The notes: generated by a model not told the origin, from the letters alone. DNA of 30,497 nucleotides from an uncultured Eubacteriales bacterium (GCA_934446285.1 CAKSEI010000005.1:1-30497), one strand, 5' to 3'; numbered from the stretch's first letter, positions 16,794 through 24,918 are shown. A program made the numbers and translations.

Positions 16794-16839
16794 GAAAAAA
16801 AGCAGGTTTTCCGTGAAAAGAAAACCTGCTCCCTTTTTT
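16794..16839. terminator. Bidirectional terminator between spoVB and the NhaC-type gene
   Basis: AGCAGGTTTTC (16801-16811) pairs perfectly with GAAAACCTGCT (16820-16830). T-runs lie at both ends, serving the two convergent genes. Nearly the same hairpin ends trkH and the DUF378 operon at 28026-28070. Confidence 0.88.
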
Positions 16840-16848
16840 GTATTAGTT

Positions 16849-18513
16849 TTATGCCTTTTTCGCCGTGATTTTCTTTATGACAAAGAGCGTTCCGACGGTA
16901 AGAGCCGCACCTACGGGCAGGCATATCCATGCATTCTGCACTATTCCCGCAAATATGTACATGACAAAGGATATGGCGGCAACCGTTATGACATACGGCA
17001 GCTGGGTCGATACGTGGTCGACATGATTGCAGCGTGCCCCCGCCGATGACATTATCGTCGTGTCGGATATGGGCGAGCAGTGGTCGCCGCATACCGCTCC
17101 CGCGAGGCATGCGGATATACCGATGACCTGCAGAGTCGCCTGGTCGGGTGAGGAGAATATCGCAGTGACGATGGGAATGAGTATTCCGAAAGTTCCCCAA
17201 GAAGTTCCCGTGGCAAACGCAAGGCCGCAGGCAACGAGGAAGATTACGGCGGGCAAGAACATCGAAAGTCCCTGTGCCGCACCCTGCATTATGTCGGCGA
17301 CAAAGTATTTCGCGCCGAGCAGCGTGGTTATATTCTTAAGAGCCGTGGCAAAGGTGAGTATGAGTATGGCAGGGACCATGGCGATGAAGCCTTTCGGTAC
17401 AGCCTCCATGGCACTCTTGAAGTCCACGACGCGGCGGATGATAAGGTATGCTATGATTATAACAAGCGCGATAAGCGAGCCCCAGGGCAGTCCGATAAAG
17501 GCGTCCGTGTCGGCAAACGCAGTGACGAAGTTATGATAATTTGCACTCTGTGCATCGAAAAATCCTCCGACGTAGACAAGTCCGATCACGCAAGAGACTA
17601 CGAGCACTATTATCGGGAAGAGCAGGTCGATGACTCTGCCTCTGTCGGTGATGGGCTGTATCTGCTCCGTATCCTCGACGTTTTTGTCGACATTTATCTC
17701 AAACTCCGCCATCTTTCCGTAATCAAAGCCCATGAGAGCTATGCACACGAGAAATACGAGGGTGAGCAGAGAATAGAAATTGAAAGGAATAGCGGAGACG
17801 AAGAGCCTCAGCCCCTGACCGTCGTCTGCGTACTGGGATACTGCGGCTGCCCACGACGAAATGGGCGCTATCATGCAGACGGGCGCTGCCGTCGCATCTA
17901 TGAGGTAGGCGAGCTTTGCACGGGATATGCCGTGCGAGTCGGTGACGGGCTGCATTACGCTGCCTACGGTGAGGCAGTTGAAGTAGTCGTCGATGAAAAT
18001 AAGTACGCCGAGCATGACCGTAGCAAGGGTCGCTCCGCATTTTGTTTTTATATGCGTTTTTGCCCACTTACCGAATGCCTGTGATCCGCCGGCACAGTTG
18101 ACGAGTGCGACTATTATGCCGAGAACGACGAGGAATATGAATATACCTGCGCTGTCGGCGACCGCCGAGATGAGCGCGTCGTTTACTATGGTGTCGAGTG
18201 CCCCGGTGAATTTATAGCCCGAGAAGAGCAGAGCGCCGCTGACTATACCGATGAACAGAGAGGAATAAACCTCCTTTGTTATGAGCGCGAGCGCTATCGC
18301 GATAATAGGCGGCAGCAGTGCCATAAACGTCTCGGAATACGGACTTTCGGCTTCGACTACTCCCGTGCCTCCGCAAACCTCACATGATATATCCGTGCCG
18401 GCGCACTCCCTGCACGGGTGCGTGTCGCTGCCGCGGACGGCTATGCTGCATATTATCAGCACGGCGAGAAGCACGATTATGCATATGAGTGCGGGAATTT
18501 TGCTTTTCTTCAT
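16849..18513 (-). CDS. nhaC: NhaC-family carrier under lysine riboswitch control, probable lysine transporter
   Basis: 554 residues from ATG 18513 (GGGGGA upstream). A polytopic NhaC-type membrane protein: FIDDYFNCLTVGSVMQP, LIDATAAPVCMIAPISSWAA, TGTSWGTFGIL and GDHCSPISDTTIMSSAGA are the conserved core motifs. A first span (residues 7-27) is followed by an insert with four cysteines (Cys34, 37, 44, 47; CREC and CEVCGGTG), similar to a DnaJ zinc-binding unit. The gene lies directly behind an L-box riboswitch with a terminator, so expression should rise when lysine is scarce. NhaC homologues with such control have been proposed as lysine importers (LysW). Na+-coupled lysine uptake is therefore more likely than plain Na+/H+ exchange, but this is inference. 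Confidence 0.9.
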   Translation of the reverse strand: MKKSKIPALICIIVLLAVLIICSIAVRGSDTHPCRECAGTDISCEVCGGTGVVEAESPYSETFMALLPPIIAIALALITKEVYSSLFIGIVSGALLFSGYKFTGALDTIVNDALISAVADSAGIFIFLVVLGIIVALVNCAGGSQAFGKWAKTHIKTKCGATLATVMLGVLIFIDDYFNCLTVGSVMQPVTDSHGISRAKLAYLIDATAAPVCMIAPISSWAAAVSQYADDGQGLRLFVSAIPFNFYSLLTLVFLVCIALMGFDYGKMAEFEINVDKNVEDTEQIQPITDRGRVIDLLFPIIVLVVSCVIGLVYVGGFFDAQSANYHNFVTAFADTDAFIGLPWGSLIALVIIIAYLIIRRVVDFKSAMEAVPKGFIAMVPAILILTFATALKNITTLLGAKYFVADIMQGAAQGLSMFLPAVIFLVACGLAFATGTSWGTFGILIPIVTAIFSSPDQATLQVIGISACLAGAVCGDHCSPISDTTIMSSAGARCNHVDHVSTQLPYVITVAAISFVMYIFAGIVQNAWICLPVGAALTVGTLFVIKKITAKKA

Positions 18514-18531
18514 TTTTATGAATGTCCCCCA

Positions 18532-18568
18532 TGTAAAAAATAAAAACCGTATCGGCGGGCGATACGGT
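18532..18568 (-). terminator. Riboswitch-controlled intrinsic terminator
   Basis: 9-bp perfect stem (18546-18554 with 18560-18568), 5-nt loop, then a T-rich tract (18545-18532) on the minus strand, ending just before the ribosome-binding site. A competing hairpin pairs TTTACG with CGTAAA (within 18571-18592, minus) and may take part in the switch. Confidence 0.88.
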
Positions 18569-18597
18569 GAATTTACGTCAAAAAAGCGTAAAAACAG

Positions 18598-18751
18598 GAT
18601 AGCGCTCCACTCTCGTGACAGTCGCACGCATATTCTGCGCACGCCCAACCGCAGCAACACGGGCATGTAACGGCGATTTCGGCGGCAGCCCCTTTTCCCC
18701 GCGTCTGCCCGACGTTATCCGGGGTACTTTTGGCATTGCCGCACCTCTATC
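18598..18751 (-). ncRNA. Lysine riboswitch (L-box) aptamer
   Basis: On the minus strand the conserved blocks appear in order: GATAGAGGTGC, AAAAGTA, GGGGCTGCCGCCGAAA, TTGGGCGTGC, CTGTCACGAGAGTGGAG and GCGCTATC. GATAG (18751-18747) and CTATC (18602-18598) close the P1 helix. These match the L-box known from Bacillus lysC block by block. The transcript predicted from the promoter at 18759-18787 begins almost exactly at P1. The terminator follows 30 nt later. The aptamer and its switch explain nearly all of the otherwise gene-free 18514-18909 region. Confidence 0.95.
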
Positions 18752-18758
18752 ATTTGAT

Positions 18759-18787
18759 ATGATATCACAAAAGTAACAGCATGTCAA
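18759..18787 (-). promoter_or_regulatory. Promoter of the lysine-riboswitch transcript
   Basis: Minus-strand TTGACA (18787-18782), 17-bp spacer, TATCAT (18764-18759). Confidence 0.85.
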
Positions 18788-18841
18788 TATTTTTTTGCCC
18801 GTCGGTTTACGTTTTTATCACCCCGATTTAATACTTCAAGG

Positions 18842-18869
18842 TTGACAAAAACCAAAACTGTGGTATACT
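18842..18869 (+). promoter_or_regulatory. Promoter for the glycosidase-cca pair
   Basis: TTGACA at 18842-18847, 16-bp spacer, TATACT at 18864-18869. Confidence 0.75.
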
Positions 18870-18909
18870 TTATAGTGATAAGTGCTCGTTTTATTAAGAT
18901 GAGGTCGAT

Positions 18910-20088
18910 ATGAAAAAAAGTAAAAAGATTATAAAGTGGGTTCTGATAACGGGAATGTCCTTTGCACTCTCATGTGCGCTTGCGTTCTTTCTTGCCGTCG
19001 GATGCGGGGCTTTCGGCTCTATGCAGTCAATCTGGGTCGGCAGCGCGATGACAACCTTTCACCATAAATATCTCGCCGAATGGTTTGTTCCGGAGGATAA
19101 AATCAACGAGCTGCAGGGCGGGAACACGCAGGATATAAACAAGCCCGTCGAGTCGGATAAGGATAAATACAACATTCCGAAGAATACGGATAAGACCGAC
19201 CCGAGCGTCGACTATGAGGCGCAGGAGGAGGCAAAATATACCGCCGAGGGCTATAAGAAGCTCGAGAGCGGCATATATCTCAAGCAGGTAGAGGGCATCT
19301 CAAGCGCGGGAAAATACGTCGGCTACCTCATGCTCTGCTCAGACCCGACGAGGGTAAAGCTGGTCGATACTCCGAAGCAGTTTAACGTCGGCAGACAGGT
19401 GTCGCAGATGCTCGCAGACTACGGCGCGATAGCGGGAATAAACGGCGGCGGATTCGTCGACGGCGCGGAATATATGGGCAACGGCGGCACCCCCTACGGA
19501 GTTATAATAGAGGACGGAAAGGTCGTTTGCGGCAGCTACGGGCGCATGATATGCATAACGGAGGACGGTGCTATGCTCCTAAAGAACGGCAGCACCGACT
19601 GGGCGCTCGAGAATAAAGTTGTCTCGGCTGTCAGCGCGGAGTACCTGCTTATAGTTGACGGGCAGGGAATGATAAAGAGCGGCGACGGCGGATGGGGTAT
19701 CGCCCCGAGAACAGCCCTCGGACAGAGAGAGACGGGCGAAATAATATTCCTCGCAATAGACGGCAGACAAACGGGCTACAGCATAGGTGCTGCGGTCGTC
19801 GACCTGCAGAATATACTGCTTGACGAGGGCTGCGTGAATGCGGCTATGATGGACGGCGGCAGCTCGACCGTCATGGAGTATGCGACGTATTCCGAGAGCG
19901 GCGAGTGCAGCGTCGAGCTTATAAACAAGCCCAATCTCGGTCACGACCTCGAGAGTCAGAGATATATAAACAACGCGTGGGTGATTATGCCGAAAAGCGA
20001 TAAAACCGAGACTTCAACCGAGGCGACGGGTGCAACGGATGCATCGGGCGCATCAAATGCGACGGGCGGAAGCACGGGGCAGAGATAA
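18910..20088 (+). CDS. Membrane-anchored phosphodiester glycosidase (NAGPA domain)
   Basis: 392 residues. An N-terminal membrane anchor (about residues 10-33) is followed by a charged linker and, from about residue 110, the NAGPA-type domain (PF09992) with AGINGGGFVDG, GVIIEDGKVV, FLAIDGRQTGYS and MMDGGSSTVM. The C-terminus (about 365-392) is a Thr/Ala/Gly/Ser-rich low-complexity tail. Family members remove or rearrange sugar-phosphodiester bonds, often in wall or exopolysaccharide; here the substrate is unknown and the catalytic domain is expected outside the membrane. GAGG precedes ATG 18910. It is 20 nt upstream of cca, probably one transcript. Confidence 0.87.
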   Translation: MKKSKKIIKWVLITGMSFALSCALAFFLAVGCGAFGSMQSIWVGSAMTTFHHKYLAEWFVPEDKINELQGGNTQDINKPVESDKDKYNIPKNTDKTDPSVDYEAQEEAKYTAEGYKKLESGIYLKQVEGISSAGKYVGYLMLCSDPTRVKLVDTPKQFNVGRQVSQMLADYGAIAGINGGGFVDGAEYMGNGGTPYGVIIEDGKVVCGSYGRMICITEDGAMLLKNGSTDWALENKVVSAVSAEYLLIVDGQGMIKSGDGGWGIAPRTALGQRETGEIIFLAIDGRQTGYSIGAAVVDLQNILLDEGCVNAAMMDGGSSTVMEYATYSESGECSVELINKPNLGHDLESQRYINNAWVIMPKSDKTETSTEATGATDASGASNATGGSTGQR

Positions 20089-20108
20089 GGCTCTCACAAT
20101 AAAGATAA

Positions 20109-21266
20109 ATGAATAAGGCAATACCGGACGGCGTCTCGGATATACTCTCACGTCTGCGTGCGGGCGGCTATGAAGCTTATATCGTCGGGGGCTGCGTGCG
20201 TGATATGCTGCTCGGACTTGAGCCGCACGACTACGACGTATGCACCTCGGCTTTGCCGGAGCAGATGAAGGAGTGTCTCTCCGACTCATTCCGTATATAT
20301 GAAACGGGTGCGGCACACGGTACGCTCACGGTCGCGGGCGGCGGAGTAAGCGTTGAGTGCACGACATTCCGCCTTGACGGTGAGTACAGCGACTCAAGGC
20401 ATCCCGATAAGGTAAGCTATACCGACAAACTGAGCGAGGACCTCTCACGCCGCGATTTTACCGTGAACGCCATGGCAATGGACGAGGGCGGGGAGGTCAC
20501 CGATCTTTTCGGCGGCAGACACGACCTTGAGACCGGCATAATACGCGCGGTCGGAGAGCCGAAAAAAAGATTTGAAGAGGACGCTCTTCGCATATTGCGT
20601 GCTTTGCGTTTCTCATCAAGATACGGCTTTGAAATAGAAGAAAAAACGGACGCTGCACTGCGTGCGGGGGCGCCCGGGCTGCTCCTCATATCCCGTGAAC
20701 GCATAGCCTCGGAGCTTATCGGGACAGTTATGGGACGCGACGCGCGGAGAATAAGCGAGGAGTATCTCGATGTGCTCTCTTTTGCTTTGCCGTCTCCGAG
20801 CGCACTTGAGGACGGTCTCGTCCTCGATGAAGTCGTGCGGCTTGCCTCCCTTATGCGTGCGGACGCATCGCAGGTAAGCTCACTCAAATTGTCAAATAAG
20901 CTGAGTTCGGCGATAGTGACGCTCATAGAAAACAGAGAGAGACAGCTGCCGCGAGACATGACCTCGGCGCTTGTGCTGCTGCACGATCTCGGATATGAGC
21001 TGTCCGTTAAGCTGTGCGAAATGCGCGGGGACGCGCGCGCTCTTGAGCTTATCATTCAGGGCCAGAAAAGCGGAGTTCCGTATATGCTGCACTCTCTTGC
21101 GGTGAACGGCGGACACTTAAAGGAATTAGGCTTTTCGGGTGCGCGTATAGGCGTGCTCTTAAACGCGGCGCTTGCGGCGGTAATGCGCGGCGACGTGCCC
21201 AACCGCAAGGCGGAAATTCTCGAATACATAAAGTCGGAGTGTGCGGACGGAACGGACGCACTCTGA
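20109..21266 (+). CDS. cca: CCA tRNA nucleotidyltransferase
   Basis: 385 residues, slightly shorter than the Bacillus enzyme. Head domain with YIVGGCVRDMLLGLEPHDYD (GGxVRD and the DxD metal pair), SRRDFTVNAMAMD, and the RNA-binding region ILRALRFSSRYGFEIEEKT. It adds or repairs the 3' CCA of tRNA in the cytoplasm; family members may instead be poly(A) polymerases or separate CC/A-adding enzymes. The start at 20109 has only a weak ribosome-binding site. Confidence 0.93.
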   Translation: MNKAIPDGVSDILSRLRAGGYEAYIVGGCVRDMLLGLEPHDYDVCTSALPEQMKECLSDSFRIYETGAAHGTLTVAGGGVSVECTTFRLDGEYSDSRHPDKVSYTDKLSEDLSRRDFTVNAMAMDEGGEVTDLFGGRHDLETGIIRAVGEPKKRFEEDALRILRALRFSSRYGFEIEEKTDAALRAGAPGLLLISRERIASELIGTVMGRDARRISEEYLDVLSFALPSPSALEDGLVLDEVVRLASLMRADASQVSSLKLSNKLSSAIVTLIENRERQLPRDMTSALVLLHDLGYELSVKLCEMRGDARALELIIQGQKSGVPYMLHSLAVNGGHLKELGFSGARIGVLLNAALAAVMRGDVPNRKAEILEYIKSECADGTDAL

Positions 21267-21273
21267 GTGCTCG

Positions 21274-21299
21274 GCGCGGGCTTGCCCCGCGCTTTTTTT
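21274..21299 (+). terminator. Intrinsic terminator of cca
   Basis: GCGCGGG (21274-21280) pairs with CCCGCGC (21286-21292), followed by seven T. Confidence 0.9.
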
Positions 21300-21347
21300 A
21301 CGCAATATGCCCGCGGTAATTTTTTATTACATTTTTTTGTAAATCTA

Positions 21348-21376
21348 TTGCGATTTTTTAAAGAAAATGATATAAT
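21348..21376 (+). promoter_or_regulatory. Promoter of the oxaloacetate decarboxylase operon
   Basis: TTGCGA at 21348-21353, 17-bp spacer, TATAAT at 21371-21376. Confidence 0.8.
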
Positions 21377-21387
21377 GATACCGATTT

Positions 21388-21430
21388 GGGCTTTCGCCCC
21401 GCCATAAAGCGAAAGTATATGAAATATACT
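21388..21430 (+). promoter_or_regulatory. Structured leader of the oad operon with alternative hairpins
   Basis: CTTTCGC (21391-21397) can pair with GCGAAAG (21409-21415), or instead GGGC (21388-21391) can pair with GCCC (21396-21399); the two share bases and exclude each other. A third hairpin, AGTATAT-GAA-ATATACT, is at 21414-21430. The first hairpin shares its sequence blocks with the liv leader at 2001-2020. Confidence 0.45.
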
Positions 21431-21456
21431 CAAAATACAGTAAGGAGGCAGTGCAA

Positions 21457-21774
21457 GTGGGAGATTTTTTCTTGAAAGAGCTTGCGGATTACCCCGGAGT
21501 AAATAACCTCACGGTTATACTCATGGGACTCGGAGTCGTCTTTGTCGGTCTTATCGTTCTTATTGCCGCGTGCTATCTGATGGGCGCGCTGTGTAAGAAG
21601 TTTATAAAGGCTGAGCCGGTGAGCGCACATGCTGCGGTGCAGGCGGCAGCCCCCGCCGCAAAGGACGTCATCCCGAACCGCGCGGAGTTTATCGCGGCGG
21701 TATCGGCGGCTATCGCCGAGGCTTCGGGTACGGACGCGGCAGGCATTCGCATCGTCAGTATAGAAAAGAAATAA
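21457..21774 (+). CDS. oadG: Na+-pump decarboxylase gamma subunit (OadG-like)
   Basis: 105 residues from GTG 21457. AAGGAGG at 21442-21448 is 8 nt upstream; the in-frame GTG at 21451 would be only 2 nt away. One membrane span (VILMGLGVVFVGLIVLIAAC) is followed by an Ala/Pro-rich linker and a soluble tail (FIAAVSAAIAEASGTDAAG), the usual layout of the clostridial gamma subunit. It holds the alpha and beta subunits together. First gene of a four-gene operon. Confidence 0.88.
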   Translation: MGDFFLKELADYPGVNNLTVILMGLGVVFVGLIVLIAACYLMGALCKKFIKAEPVSAHAAVQAAAPAAKDVIPNRAEFIAAVSAAIAEASGTDAAGIRIVSIEKK

Positions 21775-21796
21775 GTTTTATTTAGGAGAAACAAAA

Positions 21797-22153
21797 ATGA
21801 AAAAGTATCTTGTCAACGTAAACGGCACAGAGTATGCCATAACCGTAGAGGAGCTTGCAGAGGGCGCAGAGATGCCCAAGGCAGCACCCGCCCCCGCAGC
21901 AGCACCCGCAACAGCTCCCGCAGCAGCCGCTCCTGCAAGCGGTGAGAATATAAACGCTCCAATGCCCGGAACCATTCTCTCCGTCAATGTTCAGAACGGA
22001 CAGAGCGTCAAGGAGGGCGATGTCCTCATGATTCTCGAGGCAATGAAGATGGAAAACGAAATACTTGCTCCCTGCGCAGGAACGGTATCGGGTCTCTCTG
22101 TGACCAAGGGCGCAACCGTTGAGACGGGCGCACTGCTTTGCGTTATCGCGTAA
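21797..22153 (+). CDS. Biotin carrier subunit of the Na+-pump decarboxylase
   Basis: 118 residues. A short N-terminal part, an Ala/Pro-rich flexible linker (about 28-48) and a biotinyl domain with the site EAMKME (Lys84 biotinylated), preceded by APMPGTI. It shuttles carboxyl groups from the carboxyltransferase to the membrane beta subunit. As a separate protein it resembles GcdC/MmdC; in Klebsiella this domain is fused to the alpha subunit. It sits 22 nt after the gamma gene. Confidence 0.93.
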   Translation: MKKYLVNVNGTEYAITVEELAEGAEMPKAAPAPAAAPATAPAAAAPASGENINAPMPGTILSVNVQNGQSVKEGDVLMILEAMKMENEILAPCAGTVSGLSVTKGATVETGALLCVIA

Positions 22154-22164
22154 AGGAGTAAAAA

Positions 22165-23364
22165 ATGACAGCACTTCAAAATTTCGCAGAGCAGATGGGC
22201 ATAGCGTCGTTTTTCCACGGTGACAACTGGAAAAACCTCATTATGATTGCCGTTGCATGCGTGCTCCTCTACCTTGCCATAGGCAAGAAGTTTGAGCCGC
22301 TGCTGCTGCTTCCCATTGCTTTCGGTATGCTTTTGACAAATCTGCCCGGCGCGGACCTTTATCATCAGGAGCTGTGGGACGCTTTCGTCGACCCGTCAAG
22401 CCCCGTTCATCACAGCTACGGCGCGATACTCGGTGCGGAGAACTGCGGTCTGCTGGACGTTCTCTACATAGGCGTAAAAGCGGGCGTTTATCCCTGTCTT
22501 ATATTTATCGGCGTCGGCGCTATGACCGACTTCGGTCCGCTGATTGCAAATCCGAAGAGTATGCTCCTCGGAGCTGCCGCTCAGCTCGGTATATTCGTTA
22601 CCTATATAGTAGCTAACCTCACGGGTATGTTCTCTCCCGCGGAGGCTGCATCAATCGGTATCATCGGCGGTGCTGACGGCCCTACGGCGATATTTGTAAC
22701 CACCCGCTTAGCTCCCGCACTCTTAGGTCCTATCGCGGTTGCTGCTTACTCATATATGGCGCTTGTCCCCGTTATCCAGCCGCCTATCATGAAGGCGCTG
22801 ACGACAAAGGAGGAGCGTTCCATAGTAATGAAGCCTCTGCGTCAGGTATCAAAGACCGAAAAGATAATCTTCCCGATAGTCGTTACCCTTATAGTATTCC
22901 TGCTCGTTCCGTCCGCGGCTCCGCTTGTCGGATGCCTCATGCTCGGAAACCTCTTCAACGTATGCGGAGTTACCGAGAGACTGTCAAAGACGGTTCAGAA
23001 TGAGCTTTGCAATATCGTCACCATTTTCCTCGGCGTTTCCGTCGGTGCTACGGCGACGGCACAGAACTTCCTCTCTCCGAGAACCCTGCTTATAATTGCC
23101 ATGGGCGTTGTTGCATTCGGTCTCGGTACTGCAGGAGGCGTTCTGCTCGCTAAATTCATGAACCTTTTCTTAAAGGAAAAGATAAACCCGCTGATAGGCT
23201 CTGCCGGTGTTTCGGCTGTTCCTATGGCAGCGCGCGTTTCACAGACCGTCGGTCAGAAAGAGAACCCCGGCAACTTCCTTCTCATGCACGCCATGGGTCC
23301 GAACGTCTCCGGAGTTATCGGATCTGCCATCGCTGCAGGCGTTCTGCTTGCACTCTTCGGTTGA
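22165..23364 (+). CDS. oadB: Na+-translocating decarboxylase beta subunit (oad operon copy)
   Basis: 399 residues, polytopic. Conserved motifs AASIGIIGGADGPTAIFVTT (with the essential Asp) and MHAMGPNVSGVIGSA. It decarboxylates carboxybiotin and exports Na+. It differs from the copy at 9537-10676 by a longer region between the first spans (around AFVDPSSPVHHSYGAILGAE). It lies 11 nt after the biotin carrier gene, preceded by AAAGGAG. Confidence 0.95.
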   Translation: MTALQNFAEQMGIASFFHGDNWKNLIMIAVACVLLYLAIGKKFEPLLLLPIAFGMLLTNLPGADLYHQELWDAFVDPSSPVHHSYGAILGAENCGLLDVLYIGVKAGVYPCLIFIGVGAMTDFGPLIANPKSMLLGAAAQLGIFVTYIVANLTGMFSPAEAASIGIIGGADGPTAIFVTTRLAPALLGPIAVAAYSYMALVPVIQPPIMKALTTKEERSIVMKPLRQVSKTEKIIFPIVVTLIVFLLVPSAAPLVGCLMLGNLFNVCGVTERLSKTVQNELCNIVTIFLGVSVGATATAQNFLSPRTLLIIAMGVVAFGLGTAGGVLLAKFMNLFLKEKINPLIGSAGVSAVPMAARVSQTVGQKENPGNFLLMHAMGPNVSGVIGSAIAAGVLLALFG

Positions 23365-23376
23365 TAGGAGGCTGAA

Positions 23377-24804
23377 ATGGCAAATAAACTTATGATAACC
23401 GATACCATACTGCGTGACGCACACCAGTCTCAGGCTGCCACGCGTATGCGTATCGAGGACATGCTTCCCGCACTTGAGAAGCTTGATAAGGTCGGATATT
23501 GGTCGGTTGAATGCTGGGGAGGCGCTACTTTTGACGCCTGCCTCAGATTTCTGAACGAAGACCCGTGGGAGAGACTGCGTACAATTCGCAAGCATATGCC
23601 GAATACGCGTCTGCAGATGCTCTTCCGCGGACAGAATATACTCGGATACAAGCATTACGCGGACGACGTCGTTGAGGCCTTCTGCAAGAAGAGTATCGAG
23701 AACGGCATCGACGTAATACGTATATTTGATGCGCTCAACGACCCGAGAAACCTCGAGAGTGCGATAAAGTACACAAAGAAGTACGGCGGTATATGCGAGG
23801 CTGCGATATCGTATACGACAAGCCCCGTGCACAATGAGGAGTACTTCGTGAATCTTGCCAAGACCCTTGTCGAGATGGGCGCGGACACCATATGCATAAA
23901 GGATATGGCGAACCTCCTCCTGCCTTATCAGGCATACTCGCTCGTAAAGAAGCTCAAGGCAGCCGTTCCCGTACCGATTCACCTGCACACGCACAACACT
24001 ACGGGTACGGGCGACATGACGAACCTGCTCGCAGCTCAGGCGGGAATAGATATCGTCGACTGTGCTCTCTCACCTCTCGCGAACGGTACGTCCAACCCCG
24101 CGACCGAAGCTCTCGTCGCCACCCTCAAGGGTACAGACAGAGACACGGGACTTGACCTCAATCTGCTCGCGGACATTGCAGCTCACTTCAGAGAGGTTGC
24201 GAACAGACTCAAGGCTGAGGGAATTCTCGACCCGAAGGTCCTTAACGTAGATACAAAGACACTTCTTTACCAAGTCCCCGGAGGAATGCTCTCCAACCTG
24301 CTCAATCAGCTTAAGCAGGCAGGCGCGGAGGATAAATTCTACGATGTGCTCGAGGAAGTGCCGCGCGTCCGCAGGGACTACGGTTATCCCCCGCTCGTTA
24401 CCCCGACCTCTCAGATAGTCGGAAGCCAGGCGGTGCTCAATGTCCTCTCCGGTCAGCGCTATAAGATGTTTACCAAGGAGAGCAAGGGTATGCTCCGCGG
24501 TGAGTACGGACGGCTGCCGGGTGAGGTCAACGAAGAGGTGCGCAAAAAGGCAATAGGCGACGAAGAGCCTATCACCTGCCGCCCCGCCGACCTTATCGCT
24601 CCCGAGCTTGACAAGTACCGTGAGGAGTGCAAGCAGTGGGCTAAGTGCGAGGAAGATGTACTCTCCTATGCCCTCTTCCCGCAGGTTGCACAGAAATTCT
24701 TCGAGAACAGAGAGAAGCCGCAGACGGCTGTTCCCGCTCCCGCGAGTGCCGGGAAGAACAGCGACGAGCCGAGAAAGCTCTTTGTGGTGGATTCCGCAAA
24801 CTGA
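23377..24804 (+). CDS. oadA: Oxaloacetate decarboxylase alpha subunit (carboxyltransferase)
   Basis: 475 residues. A TIM-barrel carboxyltransferase with DTILRDAHQSQAATRMR (Asp14), CIKDMANLL (Lys175, expected to be carbamylated) and HLHTHNTTG (His204 and His206), the metal and catalytic set known for OadA and pyruvate carboxylase. The conserved PYC/OadA C-terminal domain follows, but the biotinyl domain is absent because it is encoded separately at 21797. It transfers the carboxyl group of oxaloacetate to biotin, yielding pyruvate. The alternative, subunit B of a two-part pyruvate carboxylase, is less likely given the adjacent beta and gamma genes. Confidence 0.95.
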   Translation: MANKLMITDTILRDAHQSQAATRMRIEDMLPALEKLDKVGYWSVECWGGATFDACLRFLNEDPWERLRTIRKHMPNTRLQMLFRGQNILGYKHYADDVVEAFCKKSIENGIDVIRIFDALNDPRNLESAIKYTKKYGGICEAAISYTTSPVHNEEYFVNLAKTLVEMGADTICIKDMANLLLPYQAYSLVKKLKAAVPVPIHLHTHNTTGTGDMTNLLAAQAGIDIVDCALSPLANGTSNPATEALVATLKGTDRDTGLDLNLLADIAAHFREVANRLKAEGILDPKVLNVDTKTLLYQVPGGMLSNLLNQLKQAGAEDKFYDVLEEVPRVRRDYGYPPLVTPTSQIVGSQAVLNVLSGQRYKMFTKESKGMLRGEYGRLPGEVNEEVRKKAIGDEEPITCRPADLIAPELDKYREECKQWAKCEEDVLSYALFPQVAQKFFENREKPQTAVPAPASAGKNSDEPRKLFVVDSAN

Positions 24805-24811
24805 AGAAGAT

Positions 24812-24857
24812 GCCCGTATACGGATTTTACGAAATCCGCGGTACGGGCTTCTTTTTT
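24812..24857 (+). terminator. Intrinsic terminator of the oad operon
   Basis: Nested stem: GCCCGTA (24812-24818) with TACGGGC (24842-24848), enclosing CGGATTT/AAATCCG, followed by a T-run. Confidence 0.88.
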
Positions 24858-24889
24858 TGCTCTGATGTGCGTATGTTTTTTATAATCTA

Positions 24890-24918
24890 TTGAAAAGAAC
24901 GGGGAAAAGTGTTATAAT
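24890..24918 (+). promoter_or_regulatory. Promoter of the trkA-trkH operon
   Basis: TTGAAA at 24890-24895, 17-bp spacer, TATAAT at 24913-24918. The leader is only about 25 nt, too short for a c-di-AMP riboswitch. Confidence 0.8.

Noticed and set aside
16507..17049. Plus-strand frame running from spoVB into the NhaC-type gene
   Set aside because: It crosses a bidirectional terminator and is out of frame with both real genes.
18540..18750. Na+ (DUF1646-type) riboswitch before the NhaC-type gene
   Set aside because: The conserved blocks fit the lysine L-box in full and in order, so this alternative is not needed.
23239..23994. Minus-strand frame of about 251 codons opposite oadA and the end of oadB
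   Set aside because: It covers two well-supported genes with intact motifs and lacks any family signature.
24608..24893. Small plus-strand frames at the end of oadA
   Set aside because: They overlap oadA and its terminator in other frames and have no start signals.
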